From NCBI GenBank assembly GCA_018398815.1, contig CM031596.1, positions 60,168,020 to 60,232,019 on the forward strand: a DNA stretch of 64,000 nucleotides. The letters are read 5' to 3'. The stretch is from Conus ventricosus (lineage: Eukaryota > Mollusca > Gastropoda > Neogastropoda > Conidae). The notes below the pieces were generated by a model that had not been told where the DNA came from, did no database searches, and saw only the letters and a list, made by a program, of their open reading frames with translations. The translations under genes were made by a program, and so were the position numbers. The first letter of the stretch is position 1, and the number at the start of each line of letters is the position of its first letter. Below are positions 11,670 to 23,105 of this stretch, in pieces.

Positions 11670-11809
11670 AACTAAGTAAATAATATGTGGGGCATTGTTC
11701 TTTTGATCAGTCATCAGTTTAACGTTAATTGCTGCCTCAAACTTATAGTAGGCTTCAAAACGCTTGCATAAATAATACAGTGATTTAGTGCAAAATCTTA
11801 ATTGTGTAC

Positions 11810-12244
11810 ACAAAAAATTAATACGCCAAGGCCTTGCTTAAGGAGTCGACTATTTATAGACAGGCACAATTACATAGTTTTGAGAACTTTTATTGTGTCT
11901 GAAAGTTATGACCTTTTCTTTCATATGCCCATCAAGGGAAATATTCCAGTGTTCAAGCAGACAGATTAAAATGAAAGGGATTTGACTATTTGGGAGGAAC
12001 CAGTTGCCTCAAAGATAGGGTCAGGGTGAGTGAGAAGACCTGAAATGTTACTCAGCCAAGGGAGTCATGTATTTGAAGTTTGTGAATTATGTCAACGGGA
12101 AATCCCTCAAAACAAGTGAAACGATTGGTGGGCTGTTCTTTTGATCAGTTTTTGGTTTAATATCAAATGATGGCTCAAACTTATCCTTGGTCGCAAAATA
12201 CTTACATGGAGGAAAAATAGTAATTTAGAACAAAATTCTAATTG
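11810..12244. repeat. Tandem duplication, unit 2
   Basis: This is the second copy of the unit above, starting ACACAAAAAATTAATACG and ending 'aacaaaattctaattgtgg'. Copies differ by many substitutions and small indels, so the duplication is old. No coding sequence is recognised. Confidence 0.75.
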
Positions 12245-12594
12245 TGGCGTGTGGCCACACGGTGACGAACTTATGGCCTACAGGGCTACAACCATTGGTG
12301 CGTAGTGTCGCACTACTCTACCTCCCATTTTTCTGCACACTAACCGCGCATTATAGCCTTTTCCCCCCTTGATCAGTCGGTGTGAATATACTGGTTGTGG
12401 AGGTATCTTGAACAGAAGTTCAGGGCCGAAACACTTGTCTGAGGGAGGGGCATGAGGGTGGAGGGTGTGTGTGCGGGGGTGTCTTCTCTAAAGACTTTCT
12501 GCTGTGAATCTCTCCAGAGAATTTCTTTTCCTGCCAGCAGCAAAATGATCGAACTGTTGATAACAGCAGCGCCAGCACTTCCCAAACAGATAAG

Positions 12595-12619
12595 ACACAC
12601 ACACACGCGCGCGCGCGCA

Positions 12620-12664
<45 letters not shown>

Positions 12665-12697
12665 GAGCGCGTGCTCGCACACACACACAAACACACA

Positions 12698-12746
<49 letters not shown>

Positions 12747-12772
12747 CGCGCGCGCGCGCGCGCGCGCACAAC
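12595..12772. repeat. Compound (CA)n/(CG)n/(CACG)n microsatellite
   Basis: Alternating purine-pyrimidine sequence with blocks of CG at both ends and CA in the middle. Alternating CG/CA sequence favours Z-DNA (known physical property). Reading frames here (poly Cys-Val or His-Thr) are artefacts. Confidence 0.95.
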
Positions 12773-13067
12773 ACTTTTTACCTTTTTGATGGAAAAAGGA
12801 GCATGAGTATCCACCCCCATCCTCACCCCGTACCCCGATCCCCCCATCCCCGTCCTCACAACTGGGTTTTACACTGGAAGATGAGAGACGTTGCCATCAT
12901 CTAACCACCTCTCCGCAGCTTTTGTAGCAAGTTGGAGGAAGACGCCCCTGCCCCCTTCTCTCACCATTTTCCACAGTTGAGAATTTAGTGGAGGATGAGA
13001 GCCTTCTTCCCCATCCACCCACCCACCCTCTCTCTGCATTTTATGAGAATTTGGAAGACTAAAGTCG

Positions 13068-13073
<6 letters not shown>

Positions 13074-13098
<25 letters not shown>

Positions 13099-13116
13099 TG
13101 AGAGAGAGAGAGAAGA
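13074..13116. repeat. (GA)n microsatellite
   Basis: A GA dinucleotide run with single interruptions. Confidence 0.9.
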
Positions 13117-13864
13117 GAGAATGTTCTAAAAGTTTGAGATATGCATGCGAAAGACTGCAGTGACGTTAATGTGAAAATACTTGTCAGTTCAGGCTCCCCC
13201 CACCCCACCCTCCCTCTCCCGTCAGCCCCCCCTCCTCCCCCTCCCCCCAGCAAAAATCTTTCGACGCGACTGAACGATATTCTTATTACCTCTTTAAAGC
13301 CGGTTTTGTTTTTACCAGCGTCCGTTGTTGTGTTGCTTTCTCTGTTCGTAAACAAGTTGAATGTGCAGAGAAACCACCAAAAAAAACCACCAACAAAAAA
13401 CCCAACTTGCCACAAAAGCTGGTAGAAAGATGGAATGTGTCCAAAGGACGAACCCATGACATCTTCATGCGGATCCAATCAGAGGGTGGATCAAGATCTG
13501 CTCAGGTTGCGTTAGCAACAGAACACCAAACAACACAACTGATGTGATGAAGCTTGGTGGAAGGACGGAACAGACTCAAGGACGAATCTGTTAAATTTTG
13601 ATCCCAGATGATTTGGATCAAAAGAGCAGATCCAGATCCGTTCAGCCTTGGCAGAATTCCGTGTTCTCCACTGTGTCCTAGAATTTAGTACAATAAGAAA
13701 ACGTTTAATCAGTCCCGCCATTTGAAAGTCCTTATTCAAAAAATTATTTATATAATGGTCTAAAGGGTATTAGTTAACTAGATGTGAGTCCCAACTCTTT
13801 CTCCCCAGCTCGTGATTTTACCATTTTTGTATTGTTCATTCAAATCACTTATCTCGATTTGCCT

Positions 13865-13885
13865 CCCCCCCCCCCCCCCCCCCCC
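13865..13885. repeat. Poly-C tract, 21 bases
   Basis: An uninterrupted C run in AT-rich surroundings. Confidence 0.95.
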
Positions 13886-14038
13886 TCCCAGTATGAGGAA
13901 AGTTACAATCTCATACATTTAAGTATAACTCCTGTCTATACGACTTGTTTTCATTCCATAGCAATTTTGCGCCCAATTTGAGGGGATAGTTCATTGTTCG
14001 TTCTTTGTTTTCATGTTTTGAATGTTGTTTGTTTTACC

Positions 14039-14080
14039 TGCAGAAGACCAAAGAGGTCGAAACGCATGCACAGTAATTTT
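14039..14080 (+). ncRNA. Decayed hammerhead-like stem motif (copy 1)
   Basis: CTGCAGAAGACC, AAAGA, GGTCGAAACGCATG reads as a 4-bp stem (GACC/GGTC) flanked by CTGCAGA and GAAAC. The same arrangement, with a better match to CUGANGA, is at 40231-40266 on the - strand. Here the A of CUGA is C, so a ribozyme would not be active. It probably marks a retroelement fragment. Confidence 0.3.
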
Positions 14081-14277
14081 TTTTAAAGTTTGTAAAGATT
14101 GTCAGTTCTGCAGGCAAACGCTCTAACAAACTGACAACGGAATTTGTATACAATGCCGGATGCCTAAAAACATTTACGTATTTCAGATGATATCTTGCCA
14201 ATGTTTTACATAGTCGAACAAATCAATGTGTTTCTATACTTGTCTACAAATGCTCTTGTTTTGTGATTCCAAATTCT

Positions 14278-14776
14278 CCAGGGACCAGAATAGCTCAGTT
14301 GGTAGAGCGTCGGACTCATAATCATGGTGATCCCAGGGTGGCAAGTTCGAATCTCTACTGGGCTGTTTTGGTACAGGAGAATTTTTCCCTAGGAGTTGAC
14401 ATAGGTTTTGACTCCACTTGCAGAAAAAAAAATCCTTCGAATGAGACTATAAACCGAGGTTTCGTACGTGAACACAGGCATAACATCTTGCACACACGTA
14501 AAATCCAATCGCTAACTTAAGGGGCCATTGGTTTGCATGACACGTAGAAATGCAGCACGCACTGAAAGAATGAAAATATGCATGAAAACAACTGAGCGAC
14601 TGACACACTGAATGACGCGGTGACCGATTGAAAGTAGTGCCAGCAGGTAGCTGTTCAGTCGGCTCTATCCAGAGAAAGACAGCCCATTGTGTAAAAGAGA
14701 GCGTGGATTGTAAAGTGCTTAGAGTTAGAATTGGTCTCTAACCGAAGACAGGCGCTATATAAAGTACTCTTAAAGG
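14278..14776 (+). mobile_element. tRNA-derived SINE with well-kept A and B boxes
   Basis: The head ACCAGAATAGCTCAGTTGG then TAGAGCGTCGGACTCATAATC and the B box GCAAGTTCGAATC give a clear tRNA-like promoter region. The body shares 'gactataaaccgaggtttcg' and 'acacacgtaaaatccaatc' with the other SINE copies. The 3' end (TGTAAAGTGCTTAGAG then GGCGCTATATAAAG) differs from the 8377 and 32232 copies and matches a widespread SINE/LINE tail type. It is not a functional tRNA gene because it lacks a foldable acceptor stem and carries a 400-base body. Confidence 0.8.
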
Positions 14777-15372
14777 TCTACTTTAGAGATTTTCGATAAT
14801 TTGTTAAAAAACAGGTCTACATGTCATATAACTACAGTATGGTATTCATTTTTCAAAAAAGTCGCGGGAAGAATTTAATAGATAAAAAACGAGTTTTGCA
14901 CACCTGTTCAAACCCCGCGCGGTAGACCGAAAACTGACGTCACTTGATGGACTGGCCGTCAGCCGCGACCTACACAACAAGCCAACGCCAAGTGAAATCA
15001 ACACGAGATCTTGCGATCCCCCACAGCCTAAAAAGTCACGAGGGGTGGCAGATATTGTGCTGTAGGCGTGTGCAGCAGCTAAGCAGGAGACGGATATTCT
15101 TTGCACACATTTCCATCTGATCCAGATACTCGAAAGAAATGGATTCGGTTGGTGCAACCATGCCGGGCCACTAAGTTATTTTTACCACGTCAGGTCCAGA
15201 TGGACCACGGAAACGAGCTGTTCCGACAATTGCCGAGCCCGAGTGGATCAAAAACTTCGTCTGCATTGTGTGCGTATACTTTGAAGGCGGAGTGGTAAGC
15301 TCGTACAGATGAGTACGATAGTCGCACGTTTATTCTGTTCTTATCTATGGACAGATCACACTTGTTAAATTG

Positions 15373-15430
15373 AATGATGATGAAGATGATGGTGATGATG
15401 ATGATAATGATGATGATGATGATGATGTAG
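15373..15430. repeat. (GAT)n microsatellite
   Basis: A GAT triplet repeat, read as Asp-rich in one frame. A short related run occurs near 16118-16142. Confidence 0.9.
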
Positions 15431-15740
15431 TAGGAGTAGTATTAGTAGTAGGGACTGGCTTCATTAGCCTAGACCTCGCGGTCTATCATGTGTCCCCTCT
15501 AAATTTCTTCACTTTTTGGGTCATATGGCATGCTACAATTAATATCTTCATTGCAATCCATCATAGTCATGAAACAATTCTCTAAATTTTGAATCATTAT
15601 CTAGAAAATTCTTGAAAGTATTAATATCAGGTGCAAATTTAATGGTGTATTTCATTCCAGTGGTTAGCAACTCTATAAGAAAATGAAAATTTACGTTGAT
15701 TAGTGTTACAGTGCTTTATAAAATCTTTCCTTCAGAGTTT

Positions 15741-15992
15741 CTAGTACTCGAAGTTTTGTGCAACAGAAAAGAATGTCTCAATGTCAATATCATCATAGCC
15801 ATTAAAGATCTTATAAACTTGAATTAGGTCACCTCTGATCCTTCTTCCCCTCAGCGAGTGCAGATTCAAATATTTCAATCTTTCATTATATGATAAGTTT
15901 TTGCAATGCTTCAGCAATTTGGTAGCTCGTCTTTGAACCTTTTCTAACATTATTGATTGACGCTTTAAAAAAGGGCTCCAAATCACATTAAT
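15741..15992 (-). pseudogene. LINE reverse transcriptase C-terminal fragment
   Basis: The frame reads VIWSPFLKRQSIMLEKVQRR then ATKLL...LSYNERLKYLNLHSL...GDLIQVYKIFNG. This is the conserved stretch after the RT thumb in CR1/RTE-like LINEs (compare LEKVQRRATK). It begins within the RT C-terminal region and lacks the catalytic motifs. It abuts a LINE fragment in the opposite orientation at about 16005. Confidence 0.7.
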
Positions 15993-16004
15993 CACAAATA
16001 TATA

Positions 16005-16112
16005 AAGGAAAGAAACAAATGTAAAAAACTGTTAAAAAGAATAAGAAGAGATTATGAGAAGCAGATCGCCAATGAAGGTAAAATAAATCCAAAAAAGTTT
16101 TGGAGGTATGTG
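16005..16112 (+). pseudogene. LINE fragment from between endonuclease and RT, opposite strand
   Basis: The + frame reads KCKKLLKRIRRDYEKQIANE then GKINPKKFWRYV. The pattern RRDYEK-IA--...NPK-FW-YV is typical of the endonuclease-RT linker of CR1/Jockey-like LINEs. Its orientation is opposite to the RT C-terminal fragment immediately to the left, which fits a 5'-inverted (twin-primed) insertion. Confidence 0.55.
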
Positions 16113-16375
16113 CAACAGATGATATTGATGATGATGATGATAATGCTCTGCCTTTACACAGTTGCATCAATCTTGCCGCTCAAATTCAATCCTCATCGAA
16201 AATAACACATAAGAGTAAGTCTACTCCATTACAATCGTTTGCTCATAATCGTCTCTTCAGTTCAGTTTTATTTATAGTCGAAGACACACCAACTTCTCAG
16301 ATCACTGAACAGTGAACCGCCAATGTTAAAAGTATGTTTTTTTTTGTCATTGACATTCTCAACATATACATACAC

Positions 16376-16388
16376 GCCCGCGCGCGCG

Positions 16389-16423
<35 letters not shown>

Positions 16424-16454
16424 GCACGCACGCACGCACGCACGCACTCACTCA

Positions 16455-16552
<98 letters not shown>
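16376..16552. repeat. Compound (CG)n/(CA)n/(CACG)n microsatellite
   Basis: It opens with a short CG block, then CA, CACG and long CA runs. It is similar in build to the array at 12595. Open frames across it are artefacts. Confidence 0.95.
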
Positions 16553-17389
16553 AACAAATGTATTAACAGTTCGATTTGGATTGTTCTTCGAGAGCCTTCC
16601 GATTTCGGCAAAAAGGAACAGACCTATCTAGCCTCGATTTGCTTTACCGGTACCACGTGATCAGTAGCTGCCATATTGTGAGGTTGAGAAGTAAAAGACG
16701 ATCAGAATGGCAACCTCAGATGATGCAACAAATGCGAAAGAAGTAAGTTGTGTGATAGAATGTGTATTTAACTTTAAAGCGGAAATGAATTTCGTTCTAG
16801 CAAGAATATGGACTTCAATTAGATGATGGTCCTTTTCCGTTTTTTCTCTCCATGGGGATCCTTTATCTTGGTCCTCCAGTCCCAACTGCGTGTCTTAATC
16901 TGCCGGGCATGGTCAACTTTTTTGACAGGTCGTCTGTCACAGAGTTTGGTAATCCTGGATAAGAAATGTTATAAGCATGTTTATTGAACACATGTAATGC
17001 TAAAGGTTATGACCCGTTTTATTGATAGGTTTTTAGTTCATAATTCGAGAGAAAAAAAAATTGAGCTGTTGAGGTATGAACTACTAGCAGCAGTGGCACC
17101 AGCAGTTCGTCATCGCACTCACATTTTGCCGTGCATTGCGCAGCCCTTTGTGACCCTCTAAGTTTGCGCTTTTTTTTTTCTTCTGTTTTCTTTTTTGTTG
17201 TTGTGGTACACCAAGTGCCAGTTTGAAGATTGTGGAGATTACTTGTAGACGTGGAAACCATGGGCTGCCATGGGCCACAGTGATAATTATTTCCTAAAAA
17301 TTAGGGGTCAGACTCGTACGAAAAAGTCACTTCCAAATTTTCAGGGGGACACAAAAATATTTAGGGGGTCACCGTTAACAACTGCTAGA

Positions 17390-18857
17390 CAGAGGTTCCG
17401 CTAGACTATAGACTTTGCCGGTACTTGGTACCGACAACAACAAAATTTTCCGGTACAAGTCTTAAATCAGCCGGTACCGCGCTTGGCTGCCTGCCATGCA
17501 CTACACACTCAACCGCGATTCTGGGTCACGCGAACGGGCGATAGCGAGCGGCCTACCGGCACGGATAGCACGTAACAGGCTTGTCAGTGACAGCCTTCAG
17601 TCTAGATGAAACTGAACTCAACAGAAAAGTCGATCACCGTGGTAGCGATCGTTTCTGCAGTGCCGTCACGAACAGTGAAGTTGCCGAGAAACGCAGTCTT
17701 TGGTTTTTGATCTCTGATGATCCTCAAGTAGATTATCAGTTTTTTATCAATTGTCACATTGACAGTTTCGTCAATGATAATGCCGATGTAGTCACTTCGG
17801 GAGTTGGCACTGTCCGTGTATTCAGTGGTGGTTTGCACCAAGGCTTTCTCCATTTCCTCCACTGCATCTTGATGCGAGTAAGTATTGGCCTTTTCCAGCG
17901 CTGGACATCGGGCTGCTTTCATAAGGGAAAGGACGCTGTCAAACTTGGTTGGTGCGATGTCTTCTTTTGCCATCCATAAGACAACTTTAAGTTGCTCTTG
18001 CAGCGCTGATGACATCTTTTCGTGAACATGGCTAACTACAGCAGCCATACGTTTTTTCTGTTGAATCGTTTCAACGGCGCTAACGTGGCTGGCACTGTTC
18101 TGGTGATCAACCAATGCCGATCGTTGTAAGTTGCACGATCCTTTTGTGAAGCCATTCACCTTCTTTGCTTCTTCACACACTGTGCAGAAAAGGGCAACTT
18201 TCCCGGTTTCTTCGTTTTCTTCTCTGCGGTGCCATGGAAACTCAGACACCCATGCATTGTTGTATTCTTTCGTCCTCTGTCATTTCGTGGGTACCAGCGT
18301 TTCGGCTTCTGACGTTGAAGACGTCACAGATTCAGAAGGAGTCGAACGACTGTCGCTTGATGGACGGTTCGTTGAAAAAAACGAGTGTAATGAACGCTGG
18401 TGCGACATTTTTGCAGAGAGCAGAGAATGAAACTTTGGTCTACGTGACTAAGTAAGCATCGTCCGATGACGTGTAAAAGGCACGAAACTTTGGCTACACG
18501 CTAGGGAACCTGGGGTTCTCAAAGAAAAATGGAACCGTCCATTTTGACGCGACCGAGTGCTGTAGTAATCAGCGCTGTCCATTGAAAAAAAAAGGGGGGC
18601 AAAGGTCCTGGGACTGAAAGGAAGGGGGAAGAGGAGTGATGTCAGATGTATTGTTGTCGGCATGGCATGGCTTATTTCCTGCCTGCCATCCCCGCTCACC
18701 CGCTGACAGGCGGAGAGACAGACAGTGCAGGGATAGAGGAGAGTCAGAGCGCTCAGATGTTCTGCCGGTACACGGTACCGGCGGCTTTTATTTTTTTCGG
18801 TACAAGGCAAATATTTACCGGTAAAAACCGGCATATGCTGGTCTAACGGAACCTCTG
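17390..18857 (-). mobile_element. hAT element nested in the 17278-27308 transposon
   Basis: The terminal inverted repeats are CAGAGGTTCCGCTAGAC (left) and its near-complement GTCTAACGGAACCTCTG (right). The 5-bp target duplication CTAGA is at 17385-17389 and 18858-18862. Removing the element restores AACTGCTAGAAAA, which matches the empty site in copy 2 near 31217. Both ends also carry imperfect inner palindromes containing CCGGTAC. The interior encodes a truncated transposase on the - strand. Confidence 0.85.
17602..18408 (-). pseudogene. Truncated hAT transposase (KIAA1586/ZNF862-like N-terminal half)
   Basis: The - strand start at 18408 gives MSHQRSLHSFFSTNRPSSDS, typical of hAT transposases. 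A stop after about 47 residues is bypassed by a frame change, and the main frame (18249-17602) continues. It has a TTF-type zinc finger: EFPWHRR...FCTVCEEAKKVNGFTKGS then LVDHQNSASH. It then reads to YIGIIIDETVN and KKLIIYLRII, the first catalytic (Asp) block of the RNase H-like fold. The frame ends soon after GNFTVRDGTAETI, so the insertion domain and C-terminal dimerisation region are missing. It is non-functional as a transposase. Confidence 0.7.
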
Positions 18858-18879
18858 CTAGAAAATGTACTGAAAACAC

Positions 18880-19020
18880 ACGTGTACGTGCCCCTGAGCG
18901 CACGCACACACACACGCGCTGGTGACCTACTCGTTTTTGAGTGAAGCAGTATTTTAGGAAGAAGAAGAAGACACCTGTACACACACAAACACACACACGT
19001 GAACATGCTCTCACTGGCTC
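18880..19020. repeat. Interrupted CA-rich tract inside hAT copy 1
   Basis: CA-rich sequence in the same relative position as the long CA runs at 31254-31320 in copy 2 and, inverted, 28735-28795. The repeat was probably already present in the ancestral transposon. Confidence 0.7.
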
Positions 19021-19435
19021 GCACACATAAATACACAGAGAAAGAGATAGCAATACATTAGAAAAGATGTTTATAATAGAGACAAATACATTAGAAAAGA
19101 GGTGTTTGTGATAAAGTTAATAAAACATTCTAGACAGCACTTGCTAAATATTATCTATTTTCATTCGTGCTCCTATGTTTTTAAAGTGTTAACTAACATG
19201 AGTAAATGTGAGCACCTACACTGTCAGGATTTTAACAGTGAAGCTTGATTTGTTGTATGTCCTCTTCGATTATCATCTCAGAATTTCCTCTACGAGAGCC
19301 ATTTCCTTCAATGTATTTTATTGTATGACCAAATTCCAATCGCCGTGCAATGATCATCAGAATCCCATTGGAACCTACAACGTAACTGTAGACTGGCAAT
19401 TCTTGTACATCCAGAACGGAGCCATTTTGATTATC

Positions 19436-20964
19436 TGTCAACCTCGGTGTAATGTCAGTGGAGGAAGGACTAGCGCACAGCCCAAACACACTCACAGCTT
19501 GCTTACAATCTCATTCATATATCATGCATTCGTCACATCAAACCACTAGTAAAGTCTATAACTTTACTATACATGATCATGGAAAGAAACATCAATGCAT
19601 ATGGAATCAAACAAATAAAACATTCTCTCTTTCCTGAACTTCACAAAATCATTTATCTAAAACATCATTAACTAACCCGGGTATAAACAGATTTCTACTT
19701 TACCTGGCCAGGTGATCTTAACTATTCACGAATCACTGTCTTTTCTTTTCTTTCCTTTTCTTTTCACTGTCACTTTCACAACACGACACAACTGCCGGCA
19801 CTGGTGTTGGTCTGATGGCGCCTGGTCAGGTGAGACTGTTGGCGTTGGTCTGTGGTTCTGCTTGGCGAAGTGACGCTGCCAGGTATGAGGTCGAACCCCC
19901 GGTTAGGGTAGAACAGTGACTATCAACATCGATCTGTTCTCCTTTCTTTCTTCCTGCATTAACGCATTGCACTCTCTCTCTCTCTCTCTCTCTCTTCTAG
20001 TCTGCTCTTATCAAATGGACATGGTTGCTTTTCTTTTCTTTTTTTTCTTTTCTTTCTTTTCTTCTTCATAAATTAGCAACTCTTTCTCTCTCTCCACATC
20101 TCTCCTCAGTCCTTCCTCTGCAGACTATCTCATGCTAATCTCTCAACTTGGTTCTCTTCTCTCCTCCCCTCATCTCTCTGCTTTTCTCTCAAGCAGACCT
20201 AGAACCTCTCCCTCTCTCTGTCTCTCTGTTCGTTCTCCCCCTCGTTCTTCCGTTCTCTCCCTGCCTTCCTGTAGGCGAGAGCCTACTTCCCCGGACTTCT
20301 CCCTCTCTCTCTCTCTGTCCGTTCGTTTTCCTCCCCGTTCTCCCGTTCTCTCACTCTCACATCCTTCTTATGGTGTTCCGATCTCTCCAACAAGGGCGAG
20401 TACCATTGGTCAGTATTTTTACCCCGACACCCCGAAGTTAGCTCCCTCTAATTCCATTGGATGTTCAAATCATGCCAGTCATGCCGACACGCCTTACTCT
20501 CTGTGGTGGTCAATTGGTCATCTAATTGATTAGCTGGATTTCACCCCCACCACACACTACCTTCCCCCCTTTCCTACTTAACTGGTGCCGTGTGGACACT
20601 GGTCACTCTAAAGTGGCTAGATGAGTCTGAGCCGGGCTCTACGACGTTGGCTGGCAGACCAATCGAGACATTCGGCCAGACAGCTTAGTCCGTCTAGCAG
20701 ACAGTGCTGTCTCCACGAGAGCGAAAAATAGCCTTTAATTGGCTGAGGCGACAGGTGAATGCGTCGGTCAGCTATTTAGTCCGGCTGGTTGGACAGACCG
20801 TCTCTGTGAAGGATGAGGATTAGCCTCCCCCTCTGCTTAATTGCCTGGATCCGAACCATGGGGCCGTCCGCCTGACGCCCAGAATATTTGCGTTAGGGCT
20901 TAAGTCCAACTGGGCTGGTGGCGATTGACCACGAATTTGGTTGAGTTGAATTTTGACCGTGACA
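19436..20964 (-). repeat. 3' LTR of the Gypsy element
   Basis: Starts TGTCAACCTCGG and ends TTTTGACCGTGACA. Compared with the other LTR, I see one clear substitution (T/C near 20842) plus a few indels in homopolymers and CT/T runs. It contains a CT microsatellite around 19973-19996. Short open frames in it occur identically in both LTRs and have no known domain. Confidence 0.95.
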
Positions 20965-20980
20965 ATTTCCCCCTTGCAAA
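20965..20980 (-). promoter_or_regulatory. Polypurine tract of the Gypsy element
   Basis: In - orientation GCAAGGGGGAAAT lies immediately before the 3' LTR start TGTCA. This is the expected place and composition for the plus-strand primer. Confidence 0.75.
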
Positions 20981-21533
20981 AGACTATGCACCGCATTGTC
21001 TCAAAACAACGGTACAAAAAAGACAACAACCGAATTTGCTGACACACAGCTACACGCGCAAAGTTTGAAAAATACTTTACGACCGACGGTTTATAAATTA
21101 TAAAATATACCATTAGTGAATACCACTCCAATGAGTTATCATTGACGTGCGCTCTTGCGTTATTTCAACTCATTTTATAACGACCTCTGTGCGCACTTAT
21201 GCCGTTCCCCTACCTGCGGATTTGCCATATCTTCTTTCACAATTCTTATGAAAAGCACAATATAATGTGATCACGATCCATGACACTTCACTGAGGAATC
21301 TCCATCCTCACTTATTGCAAATAATGCATCACTACACAAGCGACTGTATGCTCCAAGCATAACTACATTCACATGAACAAGTCTCACAAAGAAAATATGA
21401 ACAAGTCTCACACACAAAAATTATGAACATAGCCAACTGGGAATGGACCCATATCCAATCAACATAACTGGGATCAACACATCTTATCAACAAAGCACCC
21501 GGATATGACTGACTTCCACTGAGTTGCAGCTTG

Positions 21534-22180
21534 CTAGACTACACGACTTAAATAGTCAGCTCCGACATTCTGTCGACCTGGGATGTACTGCACTCGGTAC
21601 CTGTAGGGCTGCAGTGCCATTGCCCAACGCAGAACTCTGCTGTTTTTCAGCTGTGCCTCCTGCAGGAATTTGAGTGGTTGGTGATCTGTCTCTATCACGA
21701 ACTCTTTCCCATACAAGTATTTGTGGAACTTCTGCACGGCCCACACAACAGCTAAACACTCCTTCTCTACTGTTGCGTACCCTTCTTCACACTTTGTCAA
21801 CTTCCTGCTAGCATATCTCACAGGAAACTCGACCCTTCATGCTCCTGCAACAATACTGCACCTATCCCACCACCTGAGGCATCTGTCCGCAACAAAATGG
21901 TTTGGACATATCTGGTAGCTTCAAGATGGGACGGGAACCTAGTCTTTCCAACACCGTCTGCAGTGCTTGCTCTGCAGCGTCTGACCATTCGACCACTGCC
22001 GGTTTCCCTGCCTTGACCAAATCACTGAGAGGACTCGTGATTGCTGCGAAATTTGGAACAAACTCCCTATAAAACCCAATAAAACCTAGCAGACTCCTGA
22101 CTTCTGTTTTGGCTTTGGTCTCTCTGAATTCATCATCTTCTCCACCTTTCCTCTTTCCGGCTGCTTTGTGTCGCCTCCGA
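21534..22180 (-). pseudogene. Gypsy RT C-terminal part and RNase H
   Basis: In changing - frames the RT end reads EFLGFVVGGD, then SLLGFIGFYREFVPNF at about 22110-22030. The RNase H follows: YASRKLTKCEEGYATVEKEC, LAVVWAVQKFHKYLYGKEF and TDHQPLKF. It ends GRQNVGADYLSRVV and a stop at 21534. The RT palm with its YxDD box is absent. Between the stop and the 3' LTR there are about 570 bases with no integrase sequence, so RNase H is the last pol domain. Confidence 0.85.
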
Positions 22181-22329
22181 CAACAAAACCTAGGAACTCC
22201 TACTGTCTAGCCTTCATACAGTGACACATCCCTGTATGACTCTTCTGGAAACTTAGGCAACAAAATCCCCCCTTCTTCTGCTGGGTCTCTTTCACCTCAT
22301 CAATGATTGCTGCTGCGCCTATGAAAATC

Positions 22330-22795
22330 ATCAAAGACTCGGTCAGCCGTTTTACCGGTGCCGAGATGACTCGCCATGAGCGACTCGTGACCCACTGACA
22401 TGACAGTGTCACGATAACATGCTGGTACCTCTAACTGAGTGGTCACTCACCTGTCTTCCCTTGGTGAACACTCGGTACAACAGCCCGCCTTTCACAAGAA
22501 ATTCTGTCTCACCTCCTCTAACCTCCTGTTTCTCTCCACCTCTTGCCAACTCCCAAGACTTCACGAGCGAAGGGTCTTGTTCCTGTGCAGCCCTAAACTC
22601 ATCAGGCGACACATCTATGCCCGACTTCCTTCCTGGAACAACTAACGGTTTAACAACCTTTTCCTCCTTCTTGCTCCGTGTCTGAACTGCTGCCCCTGTA
22701 GCAGTCAACAACTCAGGATCCCCTGGATCCTTTGCACCTGGAATATTTCCAATGATCAAATCGTGAAGGGGTTTCTCCATTACCAACGCAGACAA
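22330..22795 (-). pseudogene. Pol linker plus integrase-type HHCC zinc finger, upstream of RT
   Basis: The frame 22795-22409 reads VSPDEFRAAQEQDPSLVKSW and EFLVKGGLLYRVF, the stretch that precedes integrase zinc fingers in Gypsy pol. It continues on the - strand to GHESLMASHLGTGKTADRVF at about 22400-22330, matching the two His and following helix of the HHCC (zf-H2C2) finger. The C-x2-C half and the DDE core are missing; stops and RT-like sequence follow directly. Its position 5' of RT/RNase H is unusual for Gypsy and characteristic of Gmr1-like elements. Confidence 0.7.
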
Positions 22796-23105
22796 CGCGC
22801 CTGAGAAGTAAAGGGGTACGTACTTCTATCTTAGCAACTGGAAACTCCCTCACAGTGCCATCGATTAGAGTACAGGTCTGGATTTGCCCTGTCAAATCCC
22901 CTTTATCGACCAGCGTTGTTCGTACTACCCCGCATGAACAACCAGTGTCTCGTAACACTTTCACCCTCTGCTGGCCAATCCACCCTTCTTCCACTGGTAA
23001 TGAACCACTCAGCCTAGTGCCCTCCATCCCTGACACTGACTGCTGTCCAGTGCTAGCCATAGGCTGCACTCTACCCTCTTCCGACTGAATCCCTTTTGGT
23101 TCCAC
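22713..23105 (-). pseudogene. Gypsy aspartic protease
   Basis: The frame contains RVKVLRDTGCSCGVVRTTLV, with the DTG active-site motif of retropepsins. It then reads GQIQTCTLIDGTVREFPVAK as expected for the flap region. It overlaps the end of gag in another frame, so it would be made as part of a gag-pro-pol precursor. The C-terminal continuation lies in the frame at 22795-22409. Confidence 0.8.

Larger units (their letters stand above)
11226..11809. repeat. Tandem duplication, unit 1 (with insert between poly-C tracts)
   Basis: The unit starts ACACCAAAAAATTAATGCG and contains 'ttattgtgtctgaaagtt', 'catatggccatcaagg' and 'gtcatgtatttgaag'. It ends with 'gtgcaaaatcttaattgtg'. The same order of motifs repeats in 11810-12244. 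Relative to unit 2, this unit carries an extra 11511-11669: a 26-base poly-C, about 112 bp beginning CATTCATTTCATTTATGCCC, and a 21-base poly-C. Confidence 0.75.

Noticed and set aside
12373..12904. Long Cys/Val-rich and His/Thr-rich open frames over CA/CG repeats
   Set aside because: They are translations of microsatellites in all frames; the same happens at 16297-16660, 56563-57136, 61960-62270 and 62436-62773.
14278..14365. tRNA gene
   Set aside because: A and B boxes are good, but the sequence continues into a SINE body repeated elsewhere and lacks a complementary acceptor stem. The same applies to 32560-32640, 8377 and 61462.
18448..19053. A 201-codon - strand open frame
   Set aside because: It runs across the hAT end and CA-rich sequence of the host transposon; no domain and it spans an insertion junction.
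19452..19637. Small gene, since the same 61-codon frame occurs twice
   Set aside because: The two copies (also 24635-24820) are simply the two LTRs of the Gypsy element.
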